From: Candidatus Omnitrophota bacterium | Lineage (GTDB): Bacteria > Omnitrophota > Koll11 > Aquiviventales > Aquiviventaceae | DNA length: 8,010 nt | NCBI GenBank assembly: GCA_023247285.1 | Contig: JAHFGU010000062.1 | Location: 1-8,010 of the forward strand | Direction: 5' to 3' | Part shown: positions 1 through 5,801 of the stretch, piece after piece | How the letters are laid out: the number at the start of each line of letters is the position of its first letter | Numbering within the stretch: the first letter of the stretch is position 1 | The notes under the pieces: generated by a model | Told to the model about the DNA's origin: nothing | What the model saw: the letters and a program-made list of their open reading frames with translations, nothing else | The model's database searches: none | Translations under genes and position numbers: made by a program

Positions 1-148
1 CGTCATCGCGCACCGGCTCTCGACGATCGAGCACGCGGACCTGGTCGTGGTGCTGGACGGCGGGCGCGTCATCGAGCAGGGGCGGCACGAGGAGCTGCTG
101 CGCAACGCGGATAGCCTCTACCGCCGCTACGCCGAGCACCAGCTCTAG
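1..148 (+). CDS. ABC exporter ATP-binding domain, C-terminal end (partial)
   Basis: This is the tail of an ABC transporter nucleotide-binding domain; the 5' part lies left of the window. Reading from base 2, the 48 visible codons begin [13 protein letters not shown] and end YAEHQL with TAG at 146-148. The H-loop histidine (fourth visible residue, in AHRLST) contacts the ATP gamma phosphate in this family. The following [21 protein letters not shown] pattern is typical of exporter-type (MsbA/ABCB-like) half transporters whose ATPase is fused behind six membrane helices. The substrate cannot be inferred from this piece. The gene converges on the signalling operon to its right. Its last four codons and stop lie inside the left arm of a 24-bp inverted repeat, which is unusual for a conserved gene end. 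Confidence 0.9.
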   Translation, partial: VIAHRLSTIEHADLVVVLDGGRVIEQGRHEELLRNADSLYRRYAEHQL

Positions 149-351
149 GTCCGACGGGTCCTGCCGCTCCGCACCCCACGTCCGTCCTCGGCGCGGGCGG
201 TTCCTGGAACACGCTGCGACAGTCCCCCCATCCCCCGCAGCCTGCGACCGAGCCGCTGGCGGCGAGGAAGTGTCGGAGCGCGCTGGCGATCCGACCGGGC
301 GGGCGTGGGGTCCCCGCTTCGCGTCATCCGTCGGACCTAGAGCTGGTGCTC
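134..351. repeat. 24-bp perfect inverted repeat bracketing the convergent intergenic region
   Basis: Bases 134-157 are the exact reverse complement of 328-351 (24 of 24). Pairing could extend inwards by a G-T and a T-A pair (158/327, 159/326). The left arm contains the last four codons and stop of the ABC gene, and the right arm lies 15 bp beyond the stop of the receiver gene. Each arm also holds a small hairpin of its own (GAGC-ACCA-GCTC at 134-145; AGAGC-TGGT-GCTCT at 339-352). With the inner insertion-like segment removed, the arms would form a long stem around a 16-nt loop, which is a plausible two-way transcription terminator between convergent genes. No T-run typical of an intrinsic terminator follows either arm, so this role is inference. 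Confidence 0.75.
171..313. mobile_element. MITE-like small insertion (about 143 bp), putative
   Basis: The ends are imperfect terminal inverted repeats. Bases 171-187 match the reverse complement of 297-313 at 14 of 17 positions, with a perfect core ACCCCACG at 173-180 / 304-311. The flanks carry a near-perfect direct repeat, CCGCTCC at 164-170 and CCGCTTC at 314-320, which reads as 8 of 9 if extended to 172/322. The flanking sequence rejoined without this segment closely matches the continuous sequence at 5344-5370, which serves as an empty site. No protein is supported: the only open frame here (327 down to 145 on the - strand, 60 residues, Arg-rich) has no family features. The rest of the 149-365 intergenic region holds small palindromes (GTTCC-T-GGAAC at 200-210, GCCGC-TG-GCGGC at 252-263) and no gene or promoter that I can support. 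Confidence 0.5.
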
Positions 352-365
352 TTCTCCGCGCAACT

Positions 366-752
366 CTACGGGCGGGAGGGCAGGAGCTGGCGGATGGTGG
401 CGAGCAGCTCGTCGAGGGGAAACGGCTTCATGAGGTAGGCATCCGCCCCGCGGCGCAACCCTTCCTCCCGGTCAGCCCGCGCCGTCTTCGCCGTCATCAT
501 CAGCACGGGGATCCGGTGCAGCGCCTCGTCGTGCTTCAGCTCGGCGCACACCGCATAGCCGTCTAGCAGCGGCAGCATGACGTCCAGGACCACCACGTCA
601 GGCCGCCACTCGCGCGCCGCGCGAATCCCGCCCGGACCATCCCCCGCGACCGCCACGTCAAAGCCTGCCAGCTCCAGGTGCTTGCGCACGACCTTCACGA
701 TGTTGGGCTCATCATCGACCACGAGGATTTTGGGCTTGGCGCCGTCGGTCAT
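366..752 (-). CDS. Stand-alone receiver-domain response regulator
   Basis: A single CheY-like receiver of 128 residues with no output domain. With the start at the ATG at 752-750, the expected phosphorylation site is all present: acidic pair Asp13-Asp14 (VVDDEP), phosphoacceptor Asp57 (VVVLDVMLP), switch Thr87 (MMTAK) and Lys109 before Pro (LMKPF). It should receive a phosphoryl group from one of the two kinases encoded just upstream and act by protein-protein contact or as a relay step. I chose the ATG because it overlaps the kinase stop codon as ATGA (752-749), the same junction seen twice more in this operon. A GTG at 758-756 would add two residues and is possible. The stop TAG is at 368-366, 15 bp from the right arm of the inverted repeat. 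Confidence 0.92.
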   Translation of the reverse strand: MTDGAKPKILVVDDEPNIVKVVRKHLELAGFDVAVAGDGPGGIRAAREWRPDVVVLDVMLPLLDGYAVCAELKHDEALHRIPVLMMTAKTARADREEGLRRGADAYLMKPFPLDELLATIRQLLPSRP

Positions 753-2173
753 TCGCACCGCCGGCGGGCCGCCTCAAGCAAGCGCGCGGGATCCGCGCCA
801 TCCTCGGGACTCGTGGCGGCGCCCAGCCTGAGGGTCTCGGCGGCCGGGGCGCCCAGCGCCTGCCTGGCCCATGTGGCGCAGACGCCGCGCAGCCGCTTCA
901 GCATCGCCTGCGCCCCCGCGCGGTCGGTGCGCGCCAGGACGACGAGCAGCGCCGGGTCCATCACGACCAGATGGTCGGTCCTCGCGATGCCTCGCCTCAC
1001 GACCTGCTCGCACTCCTCAAGCATGTCGCGCAGCGTCCGCCTGGCCGCCACGGCATGCGGCGCGAGATCCTGCAGATCCACGACCAGGACGGTGCGCTCG
1101 GAATGCTCGGGCGCCGCGGCCGCGGCCAATTCCTGGAAGAGCTGCTGGAGGGCCTGATGAGGCTCATACCGTGGCAGCCGGATCGTGAACGCGCTGCCCT
1201 GCCCGACTTCGGATGCCACCGCGATCTGCCCGTGGTGCAGCTCCATGATCTCGCGGCAGATGGCCAGCCCTAGGCCGGTCCCGCGGGGCCGATCGTTCCG
1301 GACCGTGGCGTCCTGGCTGTACTTCTGGAAGAGGGTGCCGAGCGCCTCCTTGGAAATCCCGACGCCGTTATCGACGACGCTCAGCGACACCCAGGCCGGG
1401 TCGCTGGCCAGCCGGAAGGTGATCGCCCCGTTTTCCGCGGTGAACTTGACCGCATTGGCCACGAGGTTGATGAGCACCTGGAACAACAGGTGGTGGTCCC
1501 CATAGACGGGCGGCGCCGGGGCGAGCTCGCGGCGGACTGTGCGGAGACCGAAGAGCGCCTGGAACGAGCGGCAGACTTCCTCGACGATTTCCCCAAGATG
1601 CACCGGCTGGCGCCCCACAACCATGTAGCCGGCTTCGATCTTCGAGAGGTCGAGGATGTTATTGAGCAGCCGGACCAGCCGGTCCAAGTCCTCCGTCGCG
1701 GTCTGGAGGAAGTCCCGCTGCTCGGTCGTGAGCGGCCCCAGCGCCTGACTCAGCAGCAGCGTCACCGAGCCCCGGATCGAGGTCAGCGGCGTGCGCAGCT
1801 CGTGCGCGACTTTGTTGAGCAGCTCGTCCTTGTGCCGCTCTTGCCGCTTGCGCTGGGTGATCTCGCGCAGCGACGCCAGGCGCGCCGGCATTCCGTCCCA
1901 GCGCACCTCCGCCGCGCGAATCTCCACCACGCGCTGCTCGCGCCCTGGCAGCGCCCATTCCTGAGACGCCCCGGCAGGCATCGGGAACCCGACGGCCTCG
2001 CCCACCAGCGCCTCGGCCGGTCGACCCAGCAGCGCTTCAGCGGCAGGATTGACGAACAGGACCGTTCCGTCCAGACCGACGACAACCAGCCCGTCGGCCG
2101 CGCTCAGCACCAGATCGCCGAGCGCCCCTTCATGAACGTGGAGCCGCGCAGGCCAGCTCCGGCGGGCGCTCAT
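749..2173 (-). CDS. PAS-histidine kinase with degenerate GGDEF-like C-terminus
   Basis: A 474-residue sensor kinase without an evident membrane segment, so probably cytoplasmic. In order: a PAS domain (about 18-110; GLVVVGLDGTVLFVNPAAE is its start); HisKA with phosphoacceptor His124 in AHELRTPL; HATPase_c with N-box Asn240 (NLVANAVKFT), G1 box DNGVGI near 268-273 and G2 box GTGLGL at 298-303. From about 360 to the end the sequence follows the GGDEF fold pattern: RTDHLVVM, then DPALL (406-410) where GGDEF should be, then VVLARTD, and GAATSPEDG (451-459) in place of the usual GvA-yP-dG. The catalytic motif is lost, so c-di-GMP synthesis is not expected. The start is the ATG at 2173-2171, which overlaps the upstream stop as ATGA. 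An upstream in-frame start at 2212 would overlap the preceding gene by 43 bp and is less likely. Confidence 0.9.
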   Translation of the reverse strand: MSARRSWPARLHVHEGALGDLVLSAADGLVVVGLDGTVLFVNPAAEALLGRPAEALVGEAVGFPMPAGASQEWALPGREQRVVEIRAAEVRWDGMPARLASLREITQRKRQERHKDELLNKVAHELRTPLTSIRGSVTLLLSQALGPLTTEQRDFLQTATEDLDRLVRLLNNILDLSKIEAGYMVVGRQPVHLGEIVEEVCRSFQALFGLRTVRRELAPAPPVYGDHHLLFQVLINLVANAVKFTAENGAITFRLASDPAWVSLSVVDNGVGISKEALGTLFQKYSQDATVRNDRPRGTGLGLAICREIMELHHGQIAVASEVGQGSAFTIRLPRYEPHQALQQLFQELAAAAAPEHSERTVLVVDLQDLAPHAVAARRTLRDMLEECEQVVRRGIARTDHLVVMDPALLVVLARTDRAGAQAMLKRLRGVCATWARQALGAPAAETLRLGAATSPEDGADPARLLEAARRRCE

Positions 2174-4149
2174 CCACCGCTGGGCGCCGCCTCGCCGCCT
2201 GTCGCGAGGCAACGCGTCACGGCGTCCAGCAAGGCGGGGGCGCTGAACGGCTTGCGGATCAGCGGGACGGAGACCAGCCGGCGCTCGGACTCCAGCGTGA
2301 GCGATCCGGTCATGGCCAGGATGCTGAGAGCCGGCCGCGGCCGGGCGCCGAGCTGCCGCAGCAGCTCGAAGCCGTCCATTTCCGGCATGATGATGTCGGT
2401 GAGCAGCAGGTCAAACGGCGCGCGCGACAATGCCGCCAGCGCCTCGCGGCCCGAGGTCACCGTCGTGACATCGTAGGCCGTTTCCAGAATCCGTTGGCAG
2501 AGATGCAAAATCGGCGGCTCATCATCCACCACCAGCACTCGCTGCCGGTTCGCGCCCTGCTCGCGGCGGGTCCCCGCGCCGTCGCCGTCCGCCGGCGCAG
2601 CGGGCAGCGCCACCGGAGCGGAGATCAGGTCGCGGGAGAAATACAGCTGGAACGCCGTGCCGCGTCCCACGGCCGTTTCAACGTCGATAAATCCCTCGTG
2701 CTGCTTCACCAGCCCGTACACGACGGACAGGCCGAGGCCGGCGCCGCGCCCCATCTGCTTGGTCGTGAAAAAGGGCTCGAAGATGTGCGAGGCGACCTCC
2801 GGGTCCATGCCGGTTCCGGTGTCGCTGATGGAGAGCTGCACGCATTCGCCGAGCTTCGTGCAGGAGGGGTGGCGCTCTTGAAACCGCTCGTCGAGCACCA
2901 GCGCGCGGGTGGCGATGGTCAGCGTGCCGCTGCTGCCCTGCATGGAGTCGCGCGCATTAGCGCAGAGATTCATCAAGAGCTGCTCGAGGCTCGTGGGGTC
3001 AAGGCGGGCCACTAGGGGGCCTTCGCCGAGCTGCAGCTGGACCCGAATGCGCTCCCCGACAAGCTGCTGGAGCAGCCGGGCCATGCCTTGCACCGCCTGG
3101 TTGATGTCGACGGGCTTGGTTTCCAGCGGCTGGCGGCGGCTGAAGGCCAGCAGCTGCCGCACCATGTCCGAGGCGCTCTCGGCCGCGTGCGTGATCTCCT
3201 GCAAATCGCGCATCAGCGCGTGGTCATGCGGGTAGCGGACGCGGATGAGCCACGCGAACCCGAGGATGACCTGGAGAAAGTTATTGAAATCATGCGCGAT
3301 GCCGCCGGCGAACCGGCCCACCGTCTCCATCTTCTGCGCTTGCGCAAGCTGCTGCTGCAGGCGCAGCCGCTCAGCCTCCGCCTGCTGGCGCTCCGTGATG
3401 TCGGCGCCGCACAGCAGGAAGCCTTCTTCGCGCCCCGGCCCCGAACGCAGGCGGACCACGGTGATCCCCAGCAAGCCTTCGCTGCCATCCGGGCGCGTAT
3501 AGGGGATTTCGTCCAGCCGCGTCGCCGGCTCATGGGCGCTCTGCGCGGCCAGCGTGGCGAGGATGCGCTCGTGGTTCCACCGCACGCCCGAGGCGGCCAG
3601 CGGGCGGTTGAGCGCGGCCTGCGCCGGGATGCCGAAGGTGGCTTCGGCCACCCCGTTCCACTGCGTGATGATGCCGTCCCGCGTCACCCCGATGAGAATC
3701 GAGGGCAGCGAGGCCAGGAGCTGCTGGGTCTGCGTATGCGCGGTGCGCAGCTGCTCCTCGGCGCGCTGCCGTTCGATGGCGTAGCGGATGGACCGGCCGA
3801 GCAGCCGGCGGAAGACGCGGACGTAGCCCTTGACGAGGTAATCCTGGGCGCCGTGCTGCATCGCCCGCAGCGCCAGGTCATCGTCATCGGAGGCGGTCAG
3901 CACGATGATGGGCGAACGGCCGGCGGCGGCATGGACCTTGGTCAGCGTCTCGATGCCGGCGCTGTCCGGCAGGTGCAGATCGAGGAGGATGACGTCGACC
4001 GGTTCCTTGGCCAGCAGGGCGAGGCCCTCCGCCAGGCGGCCGGCCACCGTCAGCTCCACCTGCGCGCCCGGCTCCTTGGCGAAGGCCTCGGAGAGCAGCT
4101 GGACGTCGGTCGAGCTGTCTTCAATCAGCAGCACGCGGATGAGTTGCAT
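2170..4149 (-). CDS. Hybrid histidine kinase, REC-PAS-HisKA-HATPase-REC
   Basis: A 659-residue hybrid kinase with no membrane segments. Receiver 1 (about 3-125) has Asp11, phosphoacceptor Asp57 (VILLDLHLP), Thr85 and Lys107, the last followed by Gly (YLVKGYV) rather than the usual Pro. A PAS domain (about 140-255) ends in the typical ADITERQQAEAE linker. HisKA has His286 in GGIAHDFNN. HATPase_c has Asn398 (NLCANARDSM), DTGTGM at 443-448 and a GAGLGL G2 box. After an Ala/Pro/Gly-rich linker (about 510-534), receiver 2 has Asp542-Asp543, phosphoacceptor Asp585, Thr614 and Lys633-Pro634. Input through receiver 1 and output through receiver 2 suggest a branched relay with the next two genes. It starts 27 bp after the MoeB-rhodanese stop; that spacer is AT-rich (4155-4166) in a GC-rich region and has no clear Shine-Dalgarno. 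Transcription may continue from upstream or begin there. Confidence 0.93.
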   Translation of the reverse strand: MQLIRVLLIEDSSTDVQLLSEAFAKEPGAQVELTVAGRLAEGLALLAKEPVDVILLDLHLPDSAGIETLTKVHAAAGRSPIIVLTASDDDDLALRAMQHGAQDYLVKGYVRVFRRLLGRSIRYAIERQRAEEQLRTAHTQTQQLLASLPSILIGVTRDGIITQWNGVAEATFGIPAQAALNRPLAASGVRWNHERILATLAAQSAHEPATRLDEIPYTRPDGSEGLLGITVVRLRSGPGREEGFLLCGADITERQQAEAERLRLQQQLAQAQKMETVGRFAGGIAHDFNNFLQVILGFAWLIRVRYPHDHALMRDLQEITHAAESASDMVRQLLAFSRRQPLETKPVDINQAVQGMARLLQQLVGERIRVQLQLGEGPLVARLDPTSLEQLLMNLCANARDSMQGSSGTLTIATRALVLDERFQERHPSCTKLGECVQLSISDTGTGMDPEVASHIFEPFFTTKQMGRGAGLGLSVVYGLVKQHEGFIDVETAVGRGTAFQLYFSRDLISAPVALPAAPADGDGAGTRREQGANRQRVLVVDDEPPILHLCQRILETAYDVTTVTSGREALAALSRAPFDLLLTDIIMPEMDGFELLRQLGARPRPALSILAMTGSLTLESERRLVSVPLIRKPFSAPALLDAVTRCLATGGEAAPSGG

Positions 4150-4176
4150 GGCTGCTTATAACTATACCTGACCCGA

Positions 4177-5328
4177 TTAGTAGCGGGCCATCTCCGGGTC
4201 GACTTCGGTCGCCCACGCATCGATCCCGCCCCGCAGGTGCTTGAGCTTTCGGAACCCGAAACGCTCAAGGGTCTGGATCGCCTGGAGACTGCGCTGGCCG
4301 TGATGGCAGTACGCGACGATCGTGTCTGCGGTGTCCAGCTCATTGGTCCGCAGATGCAGCTCGGAGAGCGGGATCAGCCGGGAGCCGTCGATGTGGACGA
4401 TGTCGTGCTCGTGCGGCTCGCGGACGTCGAGCAACACCGTTTTCTTGTCCTGCGCCAGGAGTTGCCGCACTTCGCCGGGGCCGAGGTCGTAGGCGCTATG
4501 CCCGGCGTCGCCGGCCTCGGCGCCGCGCCCGAGGCCGCAGAAGGCTTCGTAATCGATGAGCTCGGTGATTGTCGGTCGCTCCCCGCACACCGGGCAGGCG
4601 GGATTGCGCCGCAGCTTCACCTCGCGGAATTCCATTTTGAGCGCGTTGTAGAGCAGCAGCCGGCCGATGAGCGGCTCGCCCCGGCCGATGATGAGCTTGA
4701 TCGCTTCGGTCGCCTGGATGACGCCGATGATGCCCGGCAGCACGCCGAGCACCCCGCCTTCAGCGCAGCTGGGCACCAGGCCGGGCGGCGGCGGCTCCGG
4801 ATAGAGGCAGCGGTAGCACGGGCCCTTGAACGGCGCGAAGACGGCCGCCTGCCCGTCGAACCGGAAGATCGAGCCGTAGATGTTCGGCTTGCGCTCGAAG
4901 ACACAGGCGTCGTTCACGAGATACCGGGTCGGGAAGTTGTCCGTGCCGTCGATCACGACATCATACGCGGCGACCAGGCCGCGGATGTTGTCGCGCGAGA
5001 GGCGCGCGTTGACCGCCTGCACCTCGACGTCGGGGTTGATGCTGAGGATGCGCTCCTTCGCGGATTCCACCTTCGGCCGCCCGACGTCGGCGGTCCGGTG
5101 GATAATCTGCCGCTGCAGGTTCGTCGCGTCGACATTGTCGAAGTCCACGATGCCCAGCCGCCCGACGCCGGCCGCCGCCAGGTACAGCCCCAGCGGCGAG
5201 CCCAGGCCGCCGGCGCCGATGAGCAGGATCCCGGCGTCGCGCAGCCTGCGCTGGCCCTCGATGCCCACCTCCGGCATGATGAGGTGCCGGCTGTACCGCA
5301 GGATTTGGTCGCGTGTCAGTTGCGCCAT
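4177..5328 (-). CDS. moeB: MoeB/ThiF-type adenylyltransferase (E1-like) fused to rhodanese
   Basis: A 383-residue protein like MoeZ/ThiF-rhodanese fusions. In the known family, the N-terminal domain adenylates the C-terminal glycine of a small sulfur carrier (MoaD, ThiS or CysO type), and the rhodanese domain supplies persulfide sulfur to make the thiocarboxylate. Seen here: nucleotide-binding loop GAGGLGSP (38-45), DGTDNF (127-132) for ATP/Mg, two zinc-binding CxxC pairs (Cys171/Cys174 and Cys245/Cys248), and a cysteine in PSCAEGGVLG (Cys188) at the place of the MoeB/ThiF conserved cysteine. The rhodanese domain (about 278-378) has active-site Cys341 in the loop CHHGQRS and a GGIDAWATEVDP end. 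The start is the ATG at 5328; the frame stays open upstream through the spacer and the preceding gene, but that extension is out-of-frame noise. No sulfur-carrier gene is in the window, so the pathway (molybdopterin, thiamine or cysteine) is undecided. Confidence 0.93.
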   Translation of the reverse strand: MAQLTRDQILRYSRHLIMPEVGIEGQRRLRDAGILLIGAGGLGSPLGLYLAAAGVGRLGIVDFDNVDATNLQRQIIHRTADVGRPKVESAKERILSINPDVEVQAVNARLSRDNIRGLVAAYDVVIDGTDNFPTRYLVNDACVFERKPNIYGSIFRFDGQAAVFAPFKGPCYRCLYPEPPPPGLVPSCAEGGVLGVLPGIIGVIQATEAIKLIIGRGEPLIGRLLLYNALKMEFREVKLRRNPACPVCGERPTITELIDYEAFCGLGRGAEAGDAGHSAYDLGPGEVRQLLAQDKKTVLLDVREPHEHDIVHIDGSRLIPLSELHLRTNELDTADTIVAYCHHGQRSLQAIQTLERFGFRKLKHLRGGIDAWATEVDPEMARY

Positions 5329-5333
5329 CGATT

Positions 5334-5376
5334 GCTCAGCCCAACGGGTCCTGCCGCTCCGCGTCACCCGGCGAGC
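5334..5376. repeat. Dispersed hairpin repeat in the dsrE-moeB spacer
   Basis: The 62-bp spacer 5329-5390 contains acgggtcctgccgctccgc (5344-5362), identical over 19 bases to 154-172. Its continuation 5354-5370 matches 314-330 at 15 of 17. It can be drawn as a hairpin with stem CGGGT/ACCCG (5345-5349 with 5366-5370), an outer GCTC/GAGC pair (5334-5337 with 5373-5376) and a 16-nt loop (5350-5365). The same loop sequence would close the long stem at 134-351 once the insertion-like segment there is removed. It lies just before the MoeB start in the transcript, so it may affect mRNA stability or expression of the downstream half of the operon. That role is inference. Confidence 0.6.
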
Positions 5377-5390
5377 CGCCGTAGCCCTCG

Positions 5391-5801
5391 TTAAAACGTC
5401 AGGACGCGGTCCGCGGTCGCCACGTCTTCCAACAGGAACGCCGGGAGGCCGCGCACCTCGTCCACCTCGTCGATCAAGTCCGCCTGCTTCATCCCCCAGA
5501 TCGCCAGCGAGGAGCTGCACACGTAGTACTTCACGTCGCCGGAGGCCTTGATGTCGCGGCACAGCCGCCGCACATCCGCCAGGTCGAGCTTCGCCAACCG
5601 CCGCGCCAGCTCCGGATCGCCCGCGTAGGCCGGGGAGGGCTCGAGCGCGTTGATGGACGCCGGGGCCAGCCGCTTCACCGACTCGTCGCGGAACAAGACG
5701 CGCACCTTCATGTCCGAGTGCACGGCAGCCATCAGCAGCGTCAGGACCTGGATCAGGTTCGTCGTGCTGCCGCCTGACACCATGACCGCCAGCGATTTCA
5801 T
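5391..5801 (-). CDS. DsrE-family sulfur-transfer protein (DsrE2/peroxiredoxin-like)
   Basis: A small 136-residue cytoplasmic protein of the DsrE/DsrF-like fold. The N-terminus MKSLAVMVSGGSTTNL is the first strand and glycine loop. The part KYYVCSSSLAIWGMKQADLI carries Cys95 where DsrE and DsrE2 proteins have the conserved cysteine (aCsmsmd-mGi pattern) that holds a persulfide. A second cysteine, Cys81, is less diagnostic. Proteins of this type pass sulfane sulfur between partners such as rhodaneses and sulfur carriers. Its ATG (5801-5799) overlaps the reductase stop TGA (5800-5798) as ATGA, with no clear Shine-Dalgarno, so translation is probably coupled. Its place between a siroheme reductase and an E1-rhodanese fusion suggests it shuttles sulfur within that set. 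The exact donor and acceptor cannot be read from the sequence. Confidence 0.82.
   Translation of the reverse strand: MKSLAVMVSGGSTTNLIQVLTLLMAAVHSDMKVRVLFRDESVKRLAPASINALEPSPAYAGDPELARRLAKLDLADVRRLCRDIKASGDVKYYVCSSSLAIWGMKQADLIDEVDEVRGLPAFLLEDVATADRVLTF

Noticed and set aside
145..327. 60-residue Arg-rich open frame on the - strand in the convergent intergenic region
   Set aside because: It covers the repeat and insertion-like segment, ends inside the repeat arm, has no Shine-Dalgarno or recognisable motif, and has the composition expected of a chance frame in GC-rich DNA.
134..351. Whole 218-bp segment as one transposable element with 24-bp terminal repeats
   Set aside because: There is no direct repeat just outside the arms (the bases before 134 and after 351 differ), and the left arm encodes a plausible native gene end. 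The insertion model fits the inner 171-313 segment better.
1490..2476. Long + strand open frames opposite the kinase genes (also 3088-4161, 4237-5394 and 5867-7636)
   Set aside because: They are antisense shadows of well-supported - strand genes. Their proteins are rich in Arg, Ala, Pro, Gln and His with no domain pattern, as expected from high GC third positions.
4150..4176. Promoter -10 element (TATAGT or TATAAG on the - strand) before the hybrid kinase
   Set aside because: The AT-rich patch is real and stands out, but no -35-like sequence lies 16-18 bp upstream of either hexamer, so a promoter call is not supported.
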